In this document: in pieces, positions 59,366 to 64,000 of the stretch
Layout of the letters: each line of letters starts with the position of its first letter
How positions within the stretch are numbered: the first letter of the stretch is position 1
Assembly: GCA_032173965.1 (NCBI GenBank)
Contig: CM063283.1
Coordinates: 17,960,501 to 18,024,500, forward strand
Length of the DNA stretch: 64,000 bases
From: Sitta carolinensis
Lineage: Eukaryota > Chordata > Aves > Passeriformes > Sittidae
Reading direction: 5' to 3'
Notes under the pieces: generated by a model
Seen by the model: the letters and a program-made list of their open reading frames with translations, nothing else
What the model was told of the DNA's origin: nothing
The model's database searches: none
Made by a program: the position numbers and the translations under genes

Positions 59366-62144
59366 TGTGGAGTCCAGGGGACTGAAAAATTACTTTGTTA
59401 TTTTGAAACAAGACGTAACAGGGCATGGACGTAAACCTGAATTCAAATTCTCTCACACTTACTACTGCGAAAATTTTCTAGTTTTCTCAGTTGTGGTTTA
59501 CTGTCCGCAGAATGTGATTGAGGTAGCCAAATACCAAGCATATATGGAAATAGAAGTTTATCACATAAATTGCTTACTTCATTTTGTTTAAGAACATGTC
59601 AGGGTTTAAGAATCTTGAACTTTTAAATTAATGGTGTTTAAATGTGACTATTCTATTATTTTTGTCTGCAAAAGCTAGACTCTTGTTGCCACAGGAGGGA
59701 AGAAGTCTGACACAGATGGAACCAGTGAGCACCCTGAGGAAAGAGGGCATCATTTTGCCTAATGATTCTTTAGAGCAGAACTGTGTAAGAAGTTTGACAG
59801 ATAGAAACAGGGATGGATATTCTTCAAATGGTATCACTACAGTGTTGTTCACTTAGCTGGGATTAGTACAACTCAATGCAGTCTCCCATTTGAGACTCTC
59901 AGGTTGCTCTCTCAGGAAATTGTGTTAATTAGTTTGATGATGCGACAATTAGAGCATTCTAAATTCCAAACAAATGTTTCCTGTCCAGTAATTTGTTTTC
60001 AGTATTTCCTATCTTACTTTGTTTCCTACTCCTACCATATATATGTTTGCTCTTCTGGAACAATTCCCTGCTGACTGAAATGCATTATGTTGTGCAATAC
60101 CATAAAATGCTTTAACTTAACTGCATCACTCCATTTATTTCAAATAATTGAATCTTTTTGGAGGTGTGACCTGCTTATTTGTTTCTGTTTCAGAAAATTT
60201 GAGAAATAAATTCATTCTGTGTCTGCTGAAGTCAGTCCTTTGAGTATATTGTATTGCATGGTTCTTGGCTTTCAGGAATGCTTCATGGAGTTGTAACTAA
60301 ATTTTGAAAACTAATGCTATTAAATGATATAGTGTTTATTATGCTGATAGATGCCTCCTGATAAGGCAAATGAATTGACATTCAGTTTATAGTAATGCTA
60401 TAATTATGGTTGCTCAGGCATGCTTGCAAGATACATATCTTGCTTAGTTATTCAACTTTCCTTAATGTTGAGAGGCTAAATGCCTCGGTAATTCATGTGT
60501 CTGTCTTTATGGTCTTCTAGTCAAGGACAGGGTCATTCACCAATTAAAGGGAACAAAGAAAATTTAAAGATTTTATTCAAGGCATTTAATATGAATATTG
60601 AGACCACCACTTCATTGAAGAGAGAAACTGAGAAACTTCTGGTAGCCATGAAGACCATAAATCTTAAACTGCTCTGCCTCTTGAATTTGAATATTCAGTT
60701 GTGACATTGAGCTTGCACATGTAGACATAGTCGGGAAGACTCTAGCAACAAAAAGTCATCCTGATGATGGAGTTGCACATTACCCTTCTAGCTTTCAACA
60801 GCGTCTCACCCCTGTCCTGTATTTTCGTGCACTGCTGAAAATAATACCGTGGTGGCTCCTATTTTTGAAGGAAATGTGGTAGCAATCCCTGTTGTATAGA
60901 ATGGGATATTAAATTAAGCTGTAGCACAGAGTATTGATAAGAAGTCAGTGCTCTAGATCCTATTCCTCAATCTGCTTTAGAATTGATGAAGTTTCCAGTT
61001 TCTTTAATATAATGATTGTGTGTAAAGAAAGCTAATGTTGCTTACTTGTTTACGTTTTTAAAAGAACTTTTTACTCTTATCCCAGTTATCACTATGGGAT
61101 GTTCAGCATTCATGAGAAAAAGCTTATGAAGAGAGGGGGAAGTTTTTATCAAAGGGGTTTAGCCTAAAGACGGGTGCGTTTTTGCCTCTCTAGGCAAGCT
61201 GTGATATGAGAACAGTGGGATGCCTCAGTGCACAAGTGGCCCAAGGCTGATCCTTGGTGGGAATGTCTTCCAGCTACTTGTTTTTACTCTCAGGGAAATC
61301 ACAGAACAACACAGACATTCAGGTTTATTACAGTGCACTGAAACTCATACAGTGAGTTCATAGAAATAACCTGAGCTGATCTATGCAAACACCTGAGCTT
61401 TGTTTGTTAAAACTGAGCCAGATGAGGGGTAGGGACTAGTTACAAAACTGGGTGGAGCCCTATATTGAGAGTTGAAATCTTTAGTTCTGATGAATTTGAA
61501 AGGACAGCTCAAGGAAAAAAGAAATAATAATTTGTCACTGGTGGGTGATGTTAAACGTTTCTGTTATTAGTTCAGTATTTGCTTAAATTATAAAATTGTT
61601 CTAAAATTATTTTTGTAATCACTTCATTTTTTTTGCTAATTTCATTTCTTTCCCTAATTTCTTGCTGGTGATTTTGATTGGTAAATTTTCAGAATACATA
61701 CGTTCTGTTTTGTATGGAACTATGATTTGAAAATAGGCAGTAGGCAATAACAAGCAATAGCATGGATGTCCAGCTTTTAGATTGAGTCCTCTCTATTAAT
61801 ATATAGGTTATTAAGGGTAGCATTGCTACAGTAGAATTTATGGGGTTTTTTTCTCTCATGTTTGGTAGTTACCCTTAGATTTTTTTATACAAATTTTTAT
61901 AATATATATTCTTTTATTTTCATCACAAGTTAACACGGGACTTAGTTTTGAGGTAGAATGACTTGTAGACTTCTTTTTCAGTAACTATAAGATGAGCTCT
62001 ACCATTCAGATGTCCATTATTAAAAATTACTATTATAATTAATACTTAGTAAGTATCTGATAAGTATCAAGCGTTTTAGTTGTGGAATGGAATTTGTATA
62101 CTTGATCATCAGGTAAAAGGTAATTTTATTTTTCTGTCCTGTAG

Positions 62145-62330
62145 TGCAATGACAGACAGAATTCGCCAGTGACTTCCCCAGGATCTTCCCCTCTTGCACA
62201 AAGAAGAAAACCACTTCCAGACCCCCTGCAAATCCCACATCTTAGTCTTCCACCTGTACCTCCCCGTCTGGATCTGATTCAGAAGGGAGTAGCACGGTCA
62301 CCGTGTGCCAGCCCAACCGGCTCTCCAAAG
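62145..62330 (+). CDS. CBLB: CBLB exon 11: start of the proline-rich tail
   Basis: This 186-nt exon encodes about residues 470-531 and is in phase 0 at both ends. It starts [20 protein letters not shown] after the acceptor CCTGTAG and ends SPTGSPK at the donor GTAAGG. It holds serine-proline motifs ([11 protein letters not shown]) that are candidate kinase sites, and the SH3-ligand-like run [10 protein letters not shown]. The CBLB tail binds SH3 proteins such as GRB2, PI3K p85 and CIN85. Differences from mammals as I recall them: CNDR for CTDR, KPLPDP for KPQPDP, and [11 protein letters not shown] for KGIVRSPCGSP. The rest of the tail and the UBA domain lie in exons beyond the window. Confidence 0.95.
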
Positions 62331-64000
62331 GTAAGGGTCACTGAACCATTATTTCTGGATATACGGATTCTGAGAAATTGCATTGGCTTTTTTCCAGGGT
62401 GAGCTTCTTGTTTGTTTTGTATAGTGGACTGTTTCAAACCTTTCCATGGATTTTGCTTTTTCAGAACTTTGCTCTGCCCAGAAGAACTTGAATTCCTTCT
62501 ATTTTAAATAAACTTTAGATTAGATCCATGATGATGAACTCTCTTCTCTTTCCACAATACCTTATGTAGTTAAGTGTTTCTGGCTGCATGTGTTGGTCAG
62601 ATATGACTTCAGTTTGTCTGATGATTATATTGTACTTGGTTATGGTCAGAATTTTAAAGATGTTGCAGTAATGGATCAGTTCTGTAACAAACTCTGATTA
62701 ATGAAAATAAAAAGAAGCTAAAGTTTCCTGAAAATAGATTTAAAGGTCATTAGCTCATTAAGATTATATGTTTTCCTTTCAAGATGATTTATGTTCAATT
62801 TCCACAGTGTCCTTACAAGAAAAATATGTGCAGATACACTGCTTTCAAGACCTTAAATGGCACTAGGATTCAAATTTCAAGGGAAATAATAATGACTATA
62901 GCCAATAAGATAGTATGCTATGTTTAGTAAAACTAGTGATACCAAAGATTCAATGATTTTTTGAGTGGATAAGCATGAAAGAGAACAAATACCATTTGTT
63001 CCTCTTTATAACAAGTTGATTCTTTTATTGTAATTGCTGTATAGAGACAGAGAGTTAGATTAAAATTTTTCATTTTTATATGATTAATTCAAATTGAAGT
63101 TCATGTTAATCCAATTTGAAGTACCTTGTTTCTTTTGTCAGGTTTTTACTTTAAGGTTGAAAATCAGTATCTTTTTAAGATTTTAATGGTTTATTTTTTT
63201 ATTTCTAAATTATAGAAGTTGGAATAGTTTCTTTAATCTTCTTTCTTAACTTTCTATATTATGCAAAGGAATTTATAACACATTGAGGATATACACAAAA
63301 CATATGCTGCATCCATTAAAAATTAGTTTTACAATAAGTTTTTTTGCAGAGTCCATGACTTTTTTAAAAAAAATAAACCAGGAATAGCATTAATGCTGCT
63401 TTAATTTTTTGAAAATGCTTTTTTTATGTGAAACTTGTCCTGGGGAAAAAATAAAAGTGGGGTGCAAGGGAAACAGGATGGGGGCAACAAAGAATAATCT
63501 CATACATTAAAAAAATTATATTTAAGAGAAAAAAGTTTATTTAGTCCTGCTGAAAAGACTCCTTCAGGAAAAAAACCCACAACTTTTCTATTTTGCTCAA
63601 GTTAAAAACTATAATTTATAACCATAAGGTATAACAAAAAAATCTGGGTCAGGATGTTATTTTCCTGTGTTGACAGTGAAAATAACTATTTTACTTGACT
63701 AGCAAGTGAGTGAAACACTTCTTTATTTAGTTTACTTCTTTTTAATATGCATAGGCCTGTAGGAAGAATAACTTTATTTTCAATTCAAGTCATGTGTTGA
63801 GATACTGCTTGAAGAATAGTGCTGGACTAGCCAGTGAAGTGACAGCAAATGCTGGTTTTACTTTAAAAGTTCGGTGACCTCCATTTCTTTTAAGTGGTAA
63901 CAATATATAGGCTTACGGAAGTCCAAGAAAATGATACATTCCCTGGGAAATAATCTTCCTTGTATTTCTTATGGTAGCTGGAGATAAAACATTTGATCAG
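62331..64000 (+). other. CBLB: CBLB intron 11, 5' part
   Basis: The intron begins GTAAGGGTCA and runs off the window. The next exon, expected to encode a segment like SSPCMVRKQDKPLPAP, was not found. Reading through the donor adds 23 codons and stops at 62402, and an AATAAA follows at 62507-62512. Otherwise it is AT-rich sequence with several A- and T-runs. Confidence 0.87.
62507..62512 (+). promoter_or_regulatory. CBLB: Candidate intronic poly(A) signal (AATAAA) after exon 11
   Basis: A canonical AATAAA sits 177 nt after the exon 11 donor and 105 nt after the read-through stop. AATAAA is frequent by chance in AT-rich introns, and I see only modest G/T-rich sequence downstream. It is listed because its position would allow a short CBLB isoform ending in the proline-rich tail. 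Confidence 0.25.

Larger units (their letters stand above)
54516..62144 (+). other. CBLB: CBLB intron 10 (7.6 kb)
   Basis: This GT-AG intron runs from GTAACTTTTC to TCTGTCCTGTAG. It has a short AATACATAGT-type tandem repeat at 57657-57725. Two long open frames overlap on opposite strands at 58850-59591 and are treated separately. An AATAAA lies at 54820-54825, about 300 nt after exon 10. No CR1 or LTR is recognised. Confidence 0.87.

Overview
This 64 kb window is vertebrate nuclear DNA, almost certainly from a bird. It lies inside one large plus-strand gene, which I identify as CBLB, the E3 ubiquitin ligase CBL-B. The bird assignment rests on three truncated CR1 LINE copies with typical avian 3' ends, on two solo endogenous-retrovirus LTRs, and on CBLB exons nearly identical to the mammalian protein but with scattered substitutions. 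I cannot name the species. No bacterial-type features (operons, ribosome binding sites, CRISPR, plasmid origins) are present.

Eight consecutive coding exons were found, all bounded by AG acceptors and GT donors: 28419-28565, 39503-39659, 43451-43572, 45686-45823, 47362-47449, 49775-49906, 54312-54515 and 62145-62330. Their phases join without a break into 391 complete codons, corresponding to about residues 141-531 of the roughly 982-residue human protein. In order they encode the end of the four-helix bundle, the EF-hand, the variant SH2 domain, the linker helix, the RING finger and the first part of the proline-rich tail. I call them exons 4-11, on the assumption that exon 1 is non-coding as in mammals. 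Exons 1-3 lie upstream of the window, and exon 12 onwards lie downstream.

Region by region: 1-28418 is the end of a long upstream intron with a sense-oriented 338-bp solo LTR at 23586-23923, a CR1 tail, an AT-rich cruciform-prone repeat and two strong palindromes. 28566-39502 is intron 4, with no recognised repeat. 39660-43450 is intron 5, with two CR1 fragments in opposite orientation. Introns 6-8 are short and plain. Intron 9 separates the two RING exons and carries an antisense 649-bp solo LTR at 51245-51893. Intron 10 holds a pair of long open frames on opposite strands. 62331-64000 is the start of intron 11.

All encoded parts belong to one protein. The tyrosine-kinase-binding module (four helices, EF-hand, SH2) recognises phosphotyrosine on the substrate. 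The linker and RING recruit and activate the E2, and the proline-rich tail binds SH3 adaptors. Together they ubiquitinate activated receptor signalling proteins and damp T-cell and growth-factor signalling. I found no credible new biological system. The best leads are the LTR insertions, the frame-neutral RING exons, a possible intronic polyadenylation isoform and the unexplained intron-10 open frames.
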